DNA of 64,000 nt from Callipepla californica brunnescens (GCA_023055505.1 JALIRH010000002.1:22343937-22407936); one strand, 5' to 3'; shown: positions 50,701 through 63,087, counted from the first letter of the stretch. Made by a program: numbers and translations. Notes: generated by a model not told the origin, from the letters alone.

Positions 50701-53700
50701 TACATCTGAATCTGTCAAAGCATATCGAATTGTTAAGAGAGGAAAACAAAATTCTTTTTCCCTTTTTTAAATGAAATTTGAATGTTAAGGCAAATTTGTT
50801 TATTTCAGAACAAATTAATATGTACAAGAAAGCCAAGACAGTACTTCTGTCTCAACCCTGAGATTGAACTCATGCACTGCTTATTTAAGTATCTGGCCTT
50901 CAGTTGCTAAGCAATTATATGGCTATTTTTGTTTTTGTTTGTTTGTTTTTGAAAGCACCTCATTCTAGAGAATTAAAACAAAAAGGAATGATTCACTTTT
51001 TTTGTTTGGTGTCATGACACTAGGACCAATCAATATACATTCCGTTATGCGAAGTATAGACCGTCATCTGCTCAGTTTTCACAATACATAAATTCTTCCT
51101 GTGAGAATGGTATTACAAAATTCCCTTTCAGGTTTTGAGTGGCAGACTGGAGATTACATTATTCTCATTGCTTTTTTTAGCACTACTGAAGAAAGTTCTG
51201 ATAACTTAGCCTGAGATAACTACAGTGAACTCCCAGGATGCAGGATTTCTGTGCGCTTCTGCATGTTAAATGACAAGAAGTGCATAAACTAAATATGCTT
51301 TCATTTATTCTGAATGATAGCTGGTGATATGAAATGTTCAATATCTGAGCAGAAAAGAACCAAGATAAGACAGTCACAAAAGTTGTGATATTGCTGTTGC
51401 ACAAGGGTCATCATGTGAACTGGTAGTGCAGAAGAAACAGTGGAATGTTGTCATCTTGAAAACATAGCTGTGTGCTGCTGTCACTAACATTGCATCTTTT
51501 TTGCTTGAGGATAAAGCTTGTGGGGTGATGTTTTGTTACAGAAGATGGAGTCCAAGTGTCTGTCCGATACTGCCATTTTTGGAATTGCATCGTGAGGAAA
51601 AGCTACCCAGTGGAGGCCTGAAACCAGGCAATGTTTTCTTTCTAGGCCAGGAGCATGAATGCATCTGGTGCTGATAGGGAGTTATTACCATATTATCCAT
51701 CTGAGGTTGGTCATTTGTAGCACAGAAACATCCATTGTGTTTAGGTTCTTGTTTATTAATTAAAGAAGAGTCAGAAAGGCTAAGAGATGAGTTTAATGAA
51801 GGCTCAGCTGAGTCTGAGACATGCTTGACCTCTGAAATTATCCCAGCATCGTTTTTTATGATTGCATTGTAGGTCTTAGTTTTTCCCAGAAGTAGGGACT
51901 GGCTATATATATTAGGCCAATAACAGGCTTATATCAAGCAAGTACTTTTCAGCCAGGGTAGTCACCTTGGAATCTAGTTCTCAGTAAGTGTGATGTGAGG
52001 CATTACTCCCAGATCTTCATTTCATTGTCACGCTCTGGGTAGTGATATGCTTGGAGCGGCTCAAGGCTTCGAGCATGGCTTTGTGGCATCTGTTACTGCT
52101 GGATGAAGATCTGCTGAAGGGAAGGTTCTTCAGTGACCATAGTGTAGTAACATTATGAATGGAAGAGCTGTGTATTTTTTCCTCTTTGGTAGTCTGATGG
52201 ATTTCTATCTGCCACTTCATTTCTACAGGGACTCAGTCTGCAGAGAGTCGGAGTAGAGACTCCTGGGACTCAAAGTCTGTTCTGTGCTTGCAAATTCCAT
52301 GCTATCATACTCAAAACAATCAAGATCAGTCCAGTGTCAACTCAGTAACAACATTCACTTTTAAATGGTACAGATTTAGGTCTCAATTTATATAATTTGA
52401 GTAGCAGGTTCTTGCCTTGTGACATATGAATGATTTGTGCTTCCTGTGAGTTTAAATGAAACAAGACAACGGACTTTTAATTTGGTAGTTTTTTTATTTT
52501 TATTTTTAATGTGTTGGCAGAGAATTAGTGAGTACTGTACCATCAATATAGAGTGTCTTTTAAGAATCTTTCATGCCTGGATATACATCTGGAACTGTTT
52601 GCACTAACTAAAAGTAAAATAAATGCCACAGCATATTATACCATACTTTTTTTCATTTAAAAAAGGAAATTGAAAACACACCACTCCTCGAAATGCTTGA
52701 CATTGAATTGGCTATAGAAATGGTATCAGTAAAGTATTTATATATTCCATATTTTGTTCCATACATCAGCTTTCCTTGATGCGTTAGACTTGGAAGCATG
52801 CCACGTGAGCTGAAATGTTGCCATATATGAAAGACCACCTTGTTTTAAAAATGAACTAAATCTTTGAGGCTACAGGAAGTAAAGTAAATCAGTTTGAATA
52901 CATGCACATCTCTTTTTGCTTGTGCTCTTGCACATTTTACTTTGTCTCTTCCATGTTTGCCTTCAGAATTTGGCCTGGCTTACAATAAATATCAGTGTTC
53001 ACCTAACATCTAAATAGTAGTGATAAAAATGACTCCTACCATAAATACTGTATGAATGACAAGAACAGTATGGTTTCACGAACCAAGAAATCCACAGAAG
53101 AAATATCATAATTTAAAGCTGGTTTTACAACATTCTTAAATTTTAAATGGAGCAAAATATTTTTGTGGTAAGGTCACAGTTCTTCACTCTTTGCTGTAAA
53201 AGAGATTCAAGAATGTATATTTCAGATTTTTTTTTTTTTTTCAGTATAATCCAAAGCAAATGCAATAGATCTCAGCATATTTGAAACATATTTTCTGAAT
53301 TTATTCTAAGTCTCTCACTGCACAAGAGGGTTGTGTGTATGGATTAGGACTAGCCCATTATTTCACCATTTATCTCCATCCTGAATTGATTGCAGCGAGT
53401 AGTGAAGAATGGATTGCAGATGTCTCCTTTTCTCTTTGGTTTGGAGGACCTCTGGTTTCAGCCCCACTTTATGAGAACTAGGCTAAGGAGTCCAACTCCA
53501 TCATTGCTTAGAAGGTTTCTATCTATGGAAGAATATTTTGCATCTGAAACAAGTTACTGTCCCTGTATGCAGCCGACACTCTGAAATTGGTGATGCTGTG
53601 AGAAGCTTTCTGTCATGTCTCTGCTAATTCAGGATTATTATTTGAAATGTCAGATTCCAACAGAAAAATACAGCAAAACCCACTTTGCAGATGTGGAGTT

Positions 53701-55139
53701 TGTTTTGACACAAGAATATAAACATATTTGGAATTCAAGAAATTAAGTGCTTCTAAGAGATCTTTCCCTTAAAGCTCTTCCAAATTTTAGGCAAAGCTCA
53801 AGGAATATGCTCTTGTATTAGAGAGCAAATGTACTCAAAGTCCTGGACAGGCAGGATTTCACACATAAATAAAGCAATTTTTCCTTTCGCGGGATTGCTT
53901 CTACCCCTCCCATCCCTTCATCACCTCTGAATATACAGACAGCAGAATAACCAGAGAGTTGCTCTTAAAAATGTGAAACCTCTCATATAACAACAAGTTT
54001 TAGAGGCTACTTGGCTCACGAATAAATACAATTTAAATACTGTTTTGATTTTAGTTTTCATGCTTTCTGGCTACTTTTCAACAATTGGAGTAAAACATTT
54101 TTTTGTTGTTTTGTTTTGTTTAAATTAAATTAATAATGATTTGTAGCAGATGAGATTCTAGGCTATGTATGAGACATAACAAGCTTTGTGAGTTCAGGTG
54201 ACAGGGACTGGCAGCTCTGCTGTGTGCTCTGTCACCACTCCATATCCAAGAAGCCTTCCTCTGAAAACTGGAGGAGCTGAGGTCCTCCAATCTGGGTGCT
54301 GGCATAGAGGTGGGTGCAGAGTATCTGGTGCAGTGATGAACATCTGCTCCTGTAGGGGCTGGGGAATCTGTCATGAAGGTGAGGAGCAGAGAAGCACCAG
54401 CGGAAAGGGCAGAAAGGCTCTTGTAGGAGCCTTGCTATTGAAGAGGCTAGAAGGATGGGAAGTGAAAAAGAGAGCAGTGGGGCAGGCTGCTTTCCAGAGC
54501 TGTGTTTTAGTGGTGGTATCTTCCAAGCACATGAAAGTGCTTTGCATTTTATACCGCACTTCTACAAATTTTTCTTTCTTTCTTACTTTTTTTTTTTCTT
54601 CTTTCCCCCTCCCTCTGTTCTGACAAGATAATATGGTACCCCCGTTTGAAGTGTTTTGAAGTGTGCTTGAAAGCAGCTTTGTGTATCTCCTTACAGAAGA
54701 CTGTGCTGGAGAGCTTATGGACAAGCAGAGATAAATCTGTCTGTCTGCCATTGTACTGTAGCAGGGTGGGTTGTATGGCTTCGCAGGGGGTAGGGGGGCA
54801 AATCAGAAGTCAGTGGCCTGTTGTTTTTGTTTGTTTGTTTCTTCCCAAAGGAAGGTGATTAGAAAAAATAAAGCCTAATATCAGTGGGGTTATACAGAAA
54901 GTACTGATAATGTCAGCTGACTGCAAATTGGGTGGCAGGCAGTCTTGGAGGGAATAAAATCAGCTCGAGTGCAGCAGTAATGGTCTGCAGTTGGAGGGCC
55001 AGTCCACATACTGGTTCCCACTATGGCTTTCAATTTAAGTTACAAAATATCTCCAGCATTTGGGGAAAGTGTTCACCCTCTGATCTGAGCCTTTGGTAGC
55101 AGACCTAACTCTGGAGCAACACAGATCAGGAGCAGGAGA

Positions 55140-55570
55140 GGTGCGGCTGGTTACGGTGCTGGGTTCAGCTCGCTTTTAGTTCCCAGCAGCTGAGCTGTGG
55201 GATACAGCCTGTGCCTTCTGAGCGCGAGCAGCAGCTGAGCGGAGTTTGGTTTCTCTCACTCTTTCTTCCACCCACCTCCATCTCCTCCCTGCCTGTGTCT
55301 GTGCTCCCACATGCTTCAAATCTGTGTACCTGGACTGCCTTCCTTAACAGTTCAGCGCGAGTGTTAGCAGAATGAAAACCAGATGGACCAGCAGTTCCCA
55401 CTGTTATCTCCCCACCAGCTCTGGCAAGCCTCCCTTTCTCTCTCCTTTCTTGGCATGGCAGAAATATTTGCCTTTATTTAGGAGGGCTCAGGCTTACTGC
55501 TGTGCCTCTTTCCCTCTATTGCAACATGAGCTGAAAGCTATTTATTCCCCTGTTGCTGAGGTTGGTTGAG
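55140..55570 (+). other. Candidate alternative non-coding first exon of RUNX1T1
   Basis: A modest CpG cluster (about 8 CpGs in 55144-55357) is followed by 200 bases of unique sequence ending in a strong donor, GAG before GTGAGT at 55571. The only sizeable + frame here (55372-55569, 65 codons) stops two bases before the junction, so it does not read into exon 2. If the segment is spliced to 57256, translation could start at the internal ATG of exon 2 (57280-57282), giving the shortest known human isoform type (567 residues, starting MPDSPVDV). That human isoform is established knowledge; the link to this segment is inference. The left boundary is a guess. Confidence 0.3.
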
Positions 55571-56433
55571 GTGAGTGCGAGATGAATTCAGCTATTAAGG
55601 AAGCAATTAACATTTCAAGACTAGTTTTTCTAGTTCTTTATATTAAATGAATGGCTTGTTGAAGATATAGATTTAACTGTTTGAGTGGAGTGATATGAAA
55701 AGGAATTTTTTTATAGAAATATATTTTAAAACCTGTTTTTCAGCATGTAATAATGTACTGTTTCTTGATTTGCAAATCAAACCTTATCTGTGTGTGAGGC
55801 TTAATATTTAAGTCATTTTGGATGCTGTTCCCTGTGCTACTGAGGCTTGCTAACCTGAGATCCAAGCTGCAGATCCTTTTCTACTATACCTGTATCTCTC
55901 ATCGTTGTTTTTTCCCCCTCTTTTTCTGATAATTAAAAGTTCTGATAATTAATTTTTGAGGCTTTTAAAGACACACTCTTCCTTCGTAAAGTGTATTTAG
56001 TTTCTCTTAGTGTCTCGCATGCAAGATCTTAGATGATTTTTTTTTCCTGCTAACTGTATTCATTGTTCTGACAAGACATACTTTCTCAAAGTTGAGTGAC
56101 AGAATTTGTAAAACGTTCCTGAATTTACCATTGTCATGAATCAAAACCACAATTTCATCTATTAACCCAACAGCGGTAACGCTTTTTTGTTTTGCTAAGC
56201 AGTTTAATGGAGCTCATGAAGCCTTGTATAGGACAGTCTGTAAAATAATAATAATCCTGACTCCAAAAGAAGGGATGTGAGACTCATGCCCATTTAAAGC
56301 TAAGCGTCATCTTGACTCAAGATGGCACACTGAACAATTGTGTTACTTCTGGTTTCCGCTGGTGAATGTTGTCATGTTTTGCCCATTTTTGATAAATGAA
56401 ACACAATAGGATTTGGATGGTTTTATATTTAAA

Positions 56434-56449
56434 TTTATTTATTTATTTG
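56434..56449. repeat. (TTTA)n short tandem repeat
   Basis: A few TTTA units; a similar short ATTA run occurs near 56668-56681. Confidence 0.7.
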
Positions 56450-57255
56450 ATCTTTTCCGCATCAACTTTAACACAGAGTTATAAAAATAGATGTTTCTGT
56501 ATCATCTATATAAAATATCTGTCATTGTTAGCTCTTTACTTGCAAGGTTTCACTTCTTAGTTTTCTGCCTGTTTTTCGTTTTGTTGTTTTCATATCTTAC
56601 AGGTTTTGAACATTAAAGTTGGTCTTAATGTGTAAAGTTGTAAATCTAAAAATGTTATGCTTTTTTTAATTAATTAATTTGTATGTGTGTCAATCGACTT
56701 GTCATTTTGACATGTTTATTCTTGATGGGAATGTGAGAATATCCAGGGGCACGGTGGCAAAGTCATCCGGGAGGCGTTGGTATTTAGCATAAGTATCTCT
56801 TGTTGCTCACAAAGGCATGACAAGAGGCTTCAACCAGTTTCCTACCCAGTTTCTCACCTGTACTAAAGAGCTTCTGGTTTTACTCCTGTAAGGATTGTCA
56901 TAAAGGGATTTATTACTTTCCTGTCTCTTCATCTCCTTCTTCCTTCCGGCTAACGTTGAAGGAAGGTGGCATTATTGCAATTCCAGTAGTGGTTGGGAAG
57001 TATCATCTGCACGTGCTAGAAATGAAAAACCAAAGATAATACAGCACCGCAAGAAATGAGGTCTTCCCATTGCATCTTCTTAAGTAAGGTTCAGATGATA
57101 TAATTCTGCATGGGCACTCTGGAGTATAGATAACCAGATATAACCTTTTGTGGCAGATGCTGAAATGGCTCACTTCCTGTGTTTGCTTTTAAACTTTATT
57201 TCAGAGCAGATGTGCTTGGGGGAATAAAATGGTGTGTTCCTATGGTGTGTTACAG

Positions 57256-57393
57256 ATCGCACTGAGAAGCATTCCACAATGCCAGACTCACCTGTGGATG
57301 TGAAGACACAATCCAGGCTGACGCCTCCAACAATGCCACCTCCTCCCACTACCCAAGGAGCTCCAAGAACGAGTTCATTTACGCCCACAACGT
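57256..57393 (+). CDS. RUNX1T1: RUNX1T1 coding exon 2 (common exon)
   Basis: In phase with exon 1b, 138 bases give residues 30-75 plus the first base of codon 76. The peptide begins [17 protein letters not shown] and ends SSFTPTT. It is Pro/Thr/Ser-rich with a run of four Pro and has no folded domain. In known isoforms it is the first exon shared by all, and it is the point where RUNX1 is joined in the human t(8;21) fusion. The acceptor (GTGTTACAG) has a poor pyrimidine tract, and the donor (T before GTAATT) departs from consensus at -1 and +5. A better-looking pyrimidine-AG lies at 57203-57204, but using it would add an in-frame TAA. Exon length is a multiple of three. An internal ATG at 57280 can serve as an isoform start. 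Confidence 0.97.
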
Positions 57394-60300
57394 GTAATTA
57401 GACTTATTTTCTTCCTTTTCTCCCATATTCTTTCTTTCTGTATGTAAGAAACGAAAGTCCGTGAAGGAAAACCTGTGTGAAAGGGCTGCAAGGAGCATTT
57501 GCTTATACTGCAATAAGTAATTAATCAAAGCTAAGATTAATGCATCTTCAATCTATTAAGGTGTTCAGCTCTGAGCTGTGATAACTTGACCCTGATAGCT
57601 TGACCATGTCTGTTCAAAGAACAGAGAGCGCTCTTTGCTATGTCCTTTATGGTAGATCAGTCCTGTGAGAAATACAGGAAACTCTTACACCGTTTTGTTG
57701 TACAGGTTAAGGGATTCTGTTCACTTTTGTGTATAAATTCTGGTAGTTATTGTTTAGGGCTTTTTTATGTATTTAAAGTGGGGGTTATTCATAAAGAAAA
57801 TATTTTATCCCAGAAATGACTGAATTGAAATACTATGTAGTTTCTAATTAGCATGGATATAAAAACAAAAGACAAAAATAGAGGCCTTTTGTTGTTTTGT
57901 CTTGAGATTTCTAGTCTGGGAGCACCTCTCTGTCTCAGTTTGCTGATGTAAACACACGGGGAGCTCTACCAGTCGTGGTGGAATTACTCTGCATTTATAT
58001 CAGTGTAACTGAGATTGCGATCTGGCATGTTGTCTGGACTATTCTTTTCACAGTCATGAAATGATCCACATTTCTCTTACCAAGATTTAGCTGCAATTTT
58101 TTTTTTTTTGTCTCCTTTTTACTGCCTTGTAATAGTATAAACATGAGAATGTGTTTACATTTCACATTTTAAATAAAACATTTTTAGAACAGTAGAATAC
58201 ATATGCCTAAACAGAATGACGGCAGCATCTTCTGTTTGTCTTGCCTATATCTTTCTAGCCTCATGCTGCCTGTTAAATGCCTTTCTTAAAATTCACCTCA
58301 ATGCAGAAGGCCAGCTGAAAGCCTTTGTACCACTTACTCCAGTGAACCCTGTCCTGAGGATTTACATCAGACTTAAACAGTGAAGAGTGTTTGTGCCAAC
58401 TCTTTGCATAAACTCAAATTTAACCCAGTGACCCTGATCTTGCAAAGATCTGTTTGTTTTGTTTAACTCTGGCACCTGAATCATCCCAGGAAGTGCTCTG
58501 AAGTGAAATTGTTTTGAGGTTTTTTGCTGGATGGGGCTCTTGCAGATTAAACCTTTCAGTCTAATGCACTTAGCACAGTCCTGGATGATCCTGGGCAATG
58601 ATAAAATGAATGAGACCATGTTCTTTTTGTTTCTTACAGTCCTCATTTGAGTAAATTCACTAGATTTTCTGGATATTGTTGGACAGTGTGTGAACCGTTG
58701 ATGGTTTTGTTTTTGTTGTTGTTTTGACTATTTATATGAAGTCTGAAAGTCTAAAGATCTAATTTTAAATGCCTTTTACACTGTCAGATTTTGGAATTTG
58801 GTCGTAGCAGTTTCAGCTTGGATAGTAAAAAGTCATTTCTGTTTAGGAGTGTTTGTTACACTTATTGCTACTACAGTGAGAATGCCTGTAGGCTAAGAAG
58901 AGCATTCTTGTTTTCTTGTCAAGAATGCACTTGTTTGCTTTGTTTTAGATTATTGAAAACTCTTAAAATATATTAGTTTGTTGAAATTCTAAATGCTAAA
59001 TCGTGTTTTATTAATAACATGGCTATGTTTTACAATAGCATAGATGTCTTTGCCAATTGGCAAATTCAGACATTATAAAGAGATAAAATCATGAGTGTTG
59101 GGTGGACTATTGGAAATGAAAATTGTTTTAGAACAACTGGTTTGGGGGAATATCTCTTTGTTTATTTTGTTGAGGGAGAAATTTGGTTCACCTTCTCGTC
59201 ATATCTGTCCTAGAGAATGAACTCTACTATTGTCTACTTTCTTGATCTTAGCCCCATCACCAGGAGCAGTGACTGAGTTATCAGGTTGTGTCAGGACAGA
59301 ACAGGAAATATTCTTCCCAGTCCTGATTTACTAAGTTCATAGTATGATGATTTTGGCTATGCAAGTTCCTTGCAATCACCATGTATTTGTTTACTCAGAT
59401 ATTTCACTCTGCTGCAGCACTTAGAGAGCGTGGCTTGGAAGTGAACTTTCAGAGGCCAGTTTCTTTCTCTTTCTGCTTTTTCCACTTTTATTTTCCCTAG
59501 ACCAATCAACTAGGGGAGGCAAGCAAAAACTAGATAAAAACCAAGTAGAAACTAGGTAGTCATTCAGGTTGCTGCTTTTTATATTACCACCAGAATGGCC
59601 CAGTCATTAGGGCAAGAACACCTTTAAAAGAAGGGTTGTGATAATCAATATGTGTCCATCTTCAAAAAGAAGTTACTTTCTGAAAAGAAGGATGGCTGTT
59701 GGAGAAAGTGACAAATAGAAAAGGGATGTTTGGCTTCTAAGATGCTGGTCATTAACAGAGATGAAAAGTTCTTAATGTTGCTCACTTGTCATGGGTATGC
59801 TTTTCAGATAGGAAGCAATTTAAGCTATTATCACTCTACATTTATTGTAGGCAAGTTCCCGATTCTTGGTGGTTTTTGGTGTGCAGTGATATAAATTCAA
59901 GTCTTGGTGCTTTGGAGTATGGAGGCAAGTTGCACCAAATCAGTGATATTAAAACAGGTGATTTCCAAGTGACTCCCTAAACGGAAGCTAACAAATTTGC
60001 CCAAGGCAATAGCCAGCTGAGTAGATGCTGCTGGGTATACTTGTGTGCTGCTTGCCCATGCTTCCAAGTGAACTTGTGCATTTTTATTCATAGGGAGCCG
60101 CTTGTCTTGCTACTCACTGTCATTTTGGCTAGTTAGACTCAAGAGGTTGCATTGCTGTAAAGATGTCCTCGGTTTGATTCTGTGCTCTCTTTTGGAGTAT
60201 AGAGAAGAATCAAACTAAAACAGTGGCTAGTAATGGTTGTTGTCAAGATTGCAACCTTGCAGCAGGAGGATAATGCTTTCCTATCCTTTTTAGAGATACT

Positions 60301-61003
60301 GTATTGACACATGAAAGGCAGAATGATTTCCGTGTGGTCCCCGAGAGGTCTTCTCCTGAAGCCTAGTTTCATGCCCTTGCTGCAAGACACTGGACTACAG
60401 CTAGCATGGCACCATTTGTACCTGCACAAACAACTTAGTGTGTTCCATATGTTAGCAGCTAGGAAATCTGTATCAGAAAAAATAACCTTCTCGTTGGGTG
60501 GTGTAAGGTTAAAACGTGCAAGTCCTGTTTTATAAACACAGCTGTCAGTTGTGTGTACAAAACACAAGTAAAAATATTCAGAGATAAACTGAGGCTTCAT
60601 GAAATATGTCTGCACATTTTTTTCTACCCCTAAGAACAATTTGTTTTGTTTTCAGTCATATATGTGATCATGCTCTTTTCTCTCTATTTGTGTTCCTCTC
60701 TCTCTCTCCTCTTTGTTGTTGTTTGTTTCTTCGTTTATGGTATTCAAATAATATTTTTCAGGTTTAGGAAATCTTTGGGAGGGGGACTGTGTGACAGGCA
60801 GCTGCTGTTACTTCCAGTCCATACTGTGTTCTGTGATACTATGAAATGGATATAAACTGTGGAGTGTTGCCCTGCCACAAGGCTAATTATTGTTGATCAT
60901 ACAACTTAATTAATTTTGAGATCAAGCACAGAAAATTTTAAGCTGTCTTCCTTCTCTCTCCATTCTTCTCTTTATTTTACCCTCCCTTCTCTTTCTCTTT
61001 CAG
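57394..61003 (+). other. RUNX1T1: RUNX1T1 intron 2 (3.6 kb)
   Basis: A GT-AG intron starting at a weak donor GTAATT and ending at a strong pyrimidine tract plus CAG at 61001-61003. Content is AT-rich unique sequence with short T-runs (for example near 58100 and 58710). A 166-codon antisense open frame (60139-60639) shows no recognisable domain and is taken as chance. No repeats of known families seen. Confidence 0.9.
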
Positions 61004-61245
61004 TAACCAATGGCACAAGCCATTCACCAACAGCGTTAAATGGAGCTCCATCTCCTCCCAACGGCTTTAGCAATGGGCCATCCTCTTCCTCTTCCTCTTC
61101 TCTGGCTAACCAGCAGTTACCGCCAGCTTGTGGAGCTAGGCAACTCAGTAAACTGAAGAGATTTCTTACAACCTTACAGCAGTTTGGCAATGACATTTCA
61201 CCAGAGATTGGGGAGAGAGTGCGTACCCTTGTGCTAGGACTTGTG
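61004..61245 (+). CDS. RUNX1T1: RUNX1T1 coding exon 3 (linker and first half of NHR1/TAFH)
   Basis: The exon's first two bases complete Leu76 (T from exon 2 plus TA), and 242 bases encode residues 76-156. Residues 77-118 are a flexible Asn/Pro/Ser-rich linker including seven consecutive serines (102-108), encoded by a pure TCCTCT-type repeat at 61081-61101. From about residue 120 ([18 protein letters not shown]) begins NHR1, the TAFH domain shared with Drosophila Nervy and TAF4, an all-helical fold that binds E-protein AD1 and other partners. The exon ends in GLV, in phase 0, before a good donor GTAAGC at 61246. Reading on into the intron adds five residues and stops at 61261-61263. Confidence 0.98.
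61081..61101 (+). repeat. RUNX1T1: Coding TCCTCT repeat (seven Ser)
   Basis: Three TCCTCT units plus one TCT encode seven serines in the linker before NHR1. As a coding microsatellite its serine count may vary between individuals or species. Confidence 0.9.
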
Positions 61246-62997
61246 GTAAGCAAAAATCAGTGATACAATAACTGTAATCTTTTCTCTCCATTTACCTCTT
61301 TGATGCTTGAAATGTTTACTATATACAAGAGCGTGTTACATGTATGGCTTATTCCATACCTTAAGGATAACAAACATGTAAGAAAAGAGTGCCAGCTCTT
61401 GCCCCAGAACTAGTACTTGACTGTCCATCCACAAGTGGCAGCTATTCTCAACTGGATACAGGCTGGAATTATATCCAGAGTGATGTTATGCCAAAAGGCT
61501 ATGAAAGGGTTTTTGCTCTTACTGGTGGCAGCCTTGAAGCAGACACAGCTTGAATTATATAATACAGTAAAATCTGTTTTGGCCTACCTAATGTAATTGA
61601 CTGGGTAAAAAAGAGTGCCACTGTACACATAGTGACAGAATACTGGCTAAAAGGATGAGATGAGGCTGTGTTTAAATGGTGGCAAACCTTTTCTCAGTAT
61701 TTATTGAATCCAGTGATGAGGTACCTGAAAGGGTATTGATATTGCTTAAAGACACACTGTTTATAAGATTATCTATATGTCTGAATCATAATTTCAGTTT
61801 TTTCTTATCTACAGCTTTCAGGTTGGGCTGCTATTTTATAGGCAAACTGTTGTGAATCTGGCCCAGGATTCTTTTTATTCTCATTAAAGTCTTCCCTTTG
61901 CCAGACATTGTTGTCTCCTATGTACCTCCTTCAGCAATAATTACACATACCAGGAAAAATGCTGTTGTGATGCTCTAATATACATCTGTTTTGAGCAGCT
62001 GCAGTTGCCATTGACTTCATCTGAAGCAAAGACTGCCAGCACTGTTTAGTATGAGGGCTCAGGTGGCTTCCATTTGTATTTTCACAAAACACTACCTGAA
62101 AGCAGTGAAACTCATTCACTTGAGTCTGTGCTAAAAGGAAGGTTAGCTTAGGAAGTGAAACTTTCAATAAGTCTCACTCTGCATTTGCTTCCATATCCAA
62201 AATGCCTGTTTCACGTGGTTTAGCATGCTATGTGGTTTTCTGTGGAAGGGTGAACTGGTAAAGTGAAGAAACTAAAGACTACTTTGGGAGTATCTACCTG
62301 CCTTTGAGTTTCACATTAAAAATGCTAGCCCACTGTTGCTTACAACTGATTCCTACCCTGATTCCTACCTGCTAAATTTCACCTGAGCTCTGATGAGCAT
62401 ACTAGGATCTTTTCCTTACAAATGGTCATGTATCATTATTCCCTTGGCTAAACTCGTGCAGGATGTAGACTCCATACCTATGTCCTTAGGGGCAAAGCAG
62501 TGACTTCCCTTCACAACTTACTGGTGCAGTAAGGTGTAATAAACAAGTCCCTGATCAGTACAAGAGGCGAAGAGCAATTTTCCTCATCAATGAGAAACAT
62601 GCTTTTAAAATCTTTGATTTTTTTTGTATGTATTTGCATGCTAATTATCACATCTGTACTGGGAAAATAAATACAAGAAGCACTAAGAGCAAATAAAAAA
62701 ATAAAATTGAGCAAAGCAACTTTAACTGGTGTTTGACATCTGAAAACATTTCCAGGCTTAGCGACTGAAAGTTTGAACTGTTTGCTAAGCAACAGGCACA
62801 GAATGTTGAAGATGCTGGAGGTTTCCTTTGAGTATTTTAATAAGATAATAATTTAATATGTGGCATACTTTTCTTTATCCTCTTATAAATATAAAGAACA
62901 AGGTGTTAAGCAATTTTAGAGTGCTTTGGTTACTGTTTCTGATGCTAAGTGTTTTCATTATTTTGTCACCAAGACAGATTTTTTTTTTTCTCAACAG
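61246..62997 (+). other. RUNX1T1: RUNX1T1 intron 3 (1.75 kb)
   Basis: A GT-AG intron from GTAAGC to a T-rich tract and CAACAG at 62992-62997. It is AT-rich unique sequence; no element, exon or repeat of note was seen. Confidence 0.93.
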
Positions 62998-63087
62998 AAT
63001 TCTACTTTGACAATTGAAGAATTTCATTCCAAATTGCAAGAAGCTACTAACTTCCCACTGCGACCTTTTGTCATCCCATTTTTAAAG
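62998..63087 (+). CDS. RUNX1T1: RUNX1T1 coding exon 4 (second part of NHR1/TAFH)
   Basis: Ninety bases in phase 0 encode residues 157-186, from [19 protein letters not shown] to VIPFLK, matching the second half of the conserved NHR1/TAFH domain. The acceptor is preceded by a long T tract (62979-62989). The donor GTATTG at 63088 is usable but not ideal (T at +5), following AAAG. In the family the next exon begins with ANLPLL and completes NHR1; I do not find it before 64000, so the coding sequence is cut here by the window end. The exon is symmetric, so skipping would delete 30 residues in frame and destroy the domain. Confidence 0.98.

Larger units (their letters stand above)
16344..57255 (+). 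other. RUNX1T1: RUNX1T1 intron 1b (40.9 kb), contains alternative first exon(s)
   Basis: The intron runs from the GTAAGG donor at 16344 to the AG at 57254-57255. Apart from exon 1a near 31.1 kb and a candidate exon near 55.5 kb, I see no coding exon in it. It contains CpG clusters (20.4-20.7, 31.0-31.6 and 55.1-55.4 kb), several microsatellites, a G-quadruplex-like run at 25823-25850 and several palindromic sites. Long stretches at 27.3-28.3, 28.8-29.3 and 31.6-32.7 kb are non-repetitive and conserved-looking. In people, the orthologous introns upstream of exon 2 are where the t(8;21) leukaemia breakpoints cluster, which is established knowledge and not visible here. Long antisense open frames inside it look like chance. 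Confidence 0.85.

Noticed and set aside
60139..60639. 166-codon antisense frame in intron 2
   Set aside because: No domain, not bounded by plausible gene signals, intronic to RUNX1T1.
60972..61253. 93-codon frame antisense to exon 3
   Set aside because: Shadow of the real RUNX1T1 exon on the + strand.
62926..62997. Upstream extension of the exon 4 open frame
   Set aside because: It includes the pyrimidine tract and CAG acceptor; coding begins at 62998, where phase and family sequence match.
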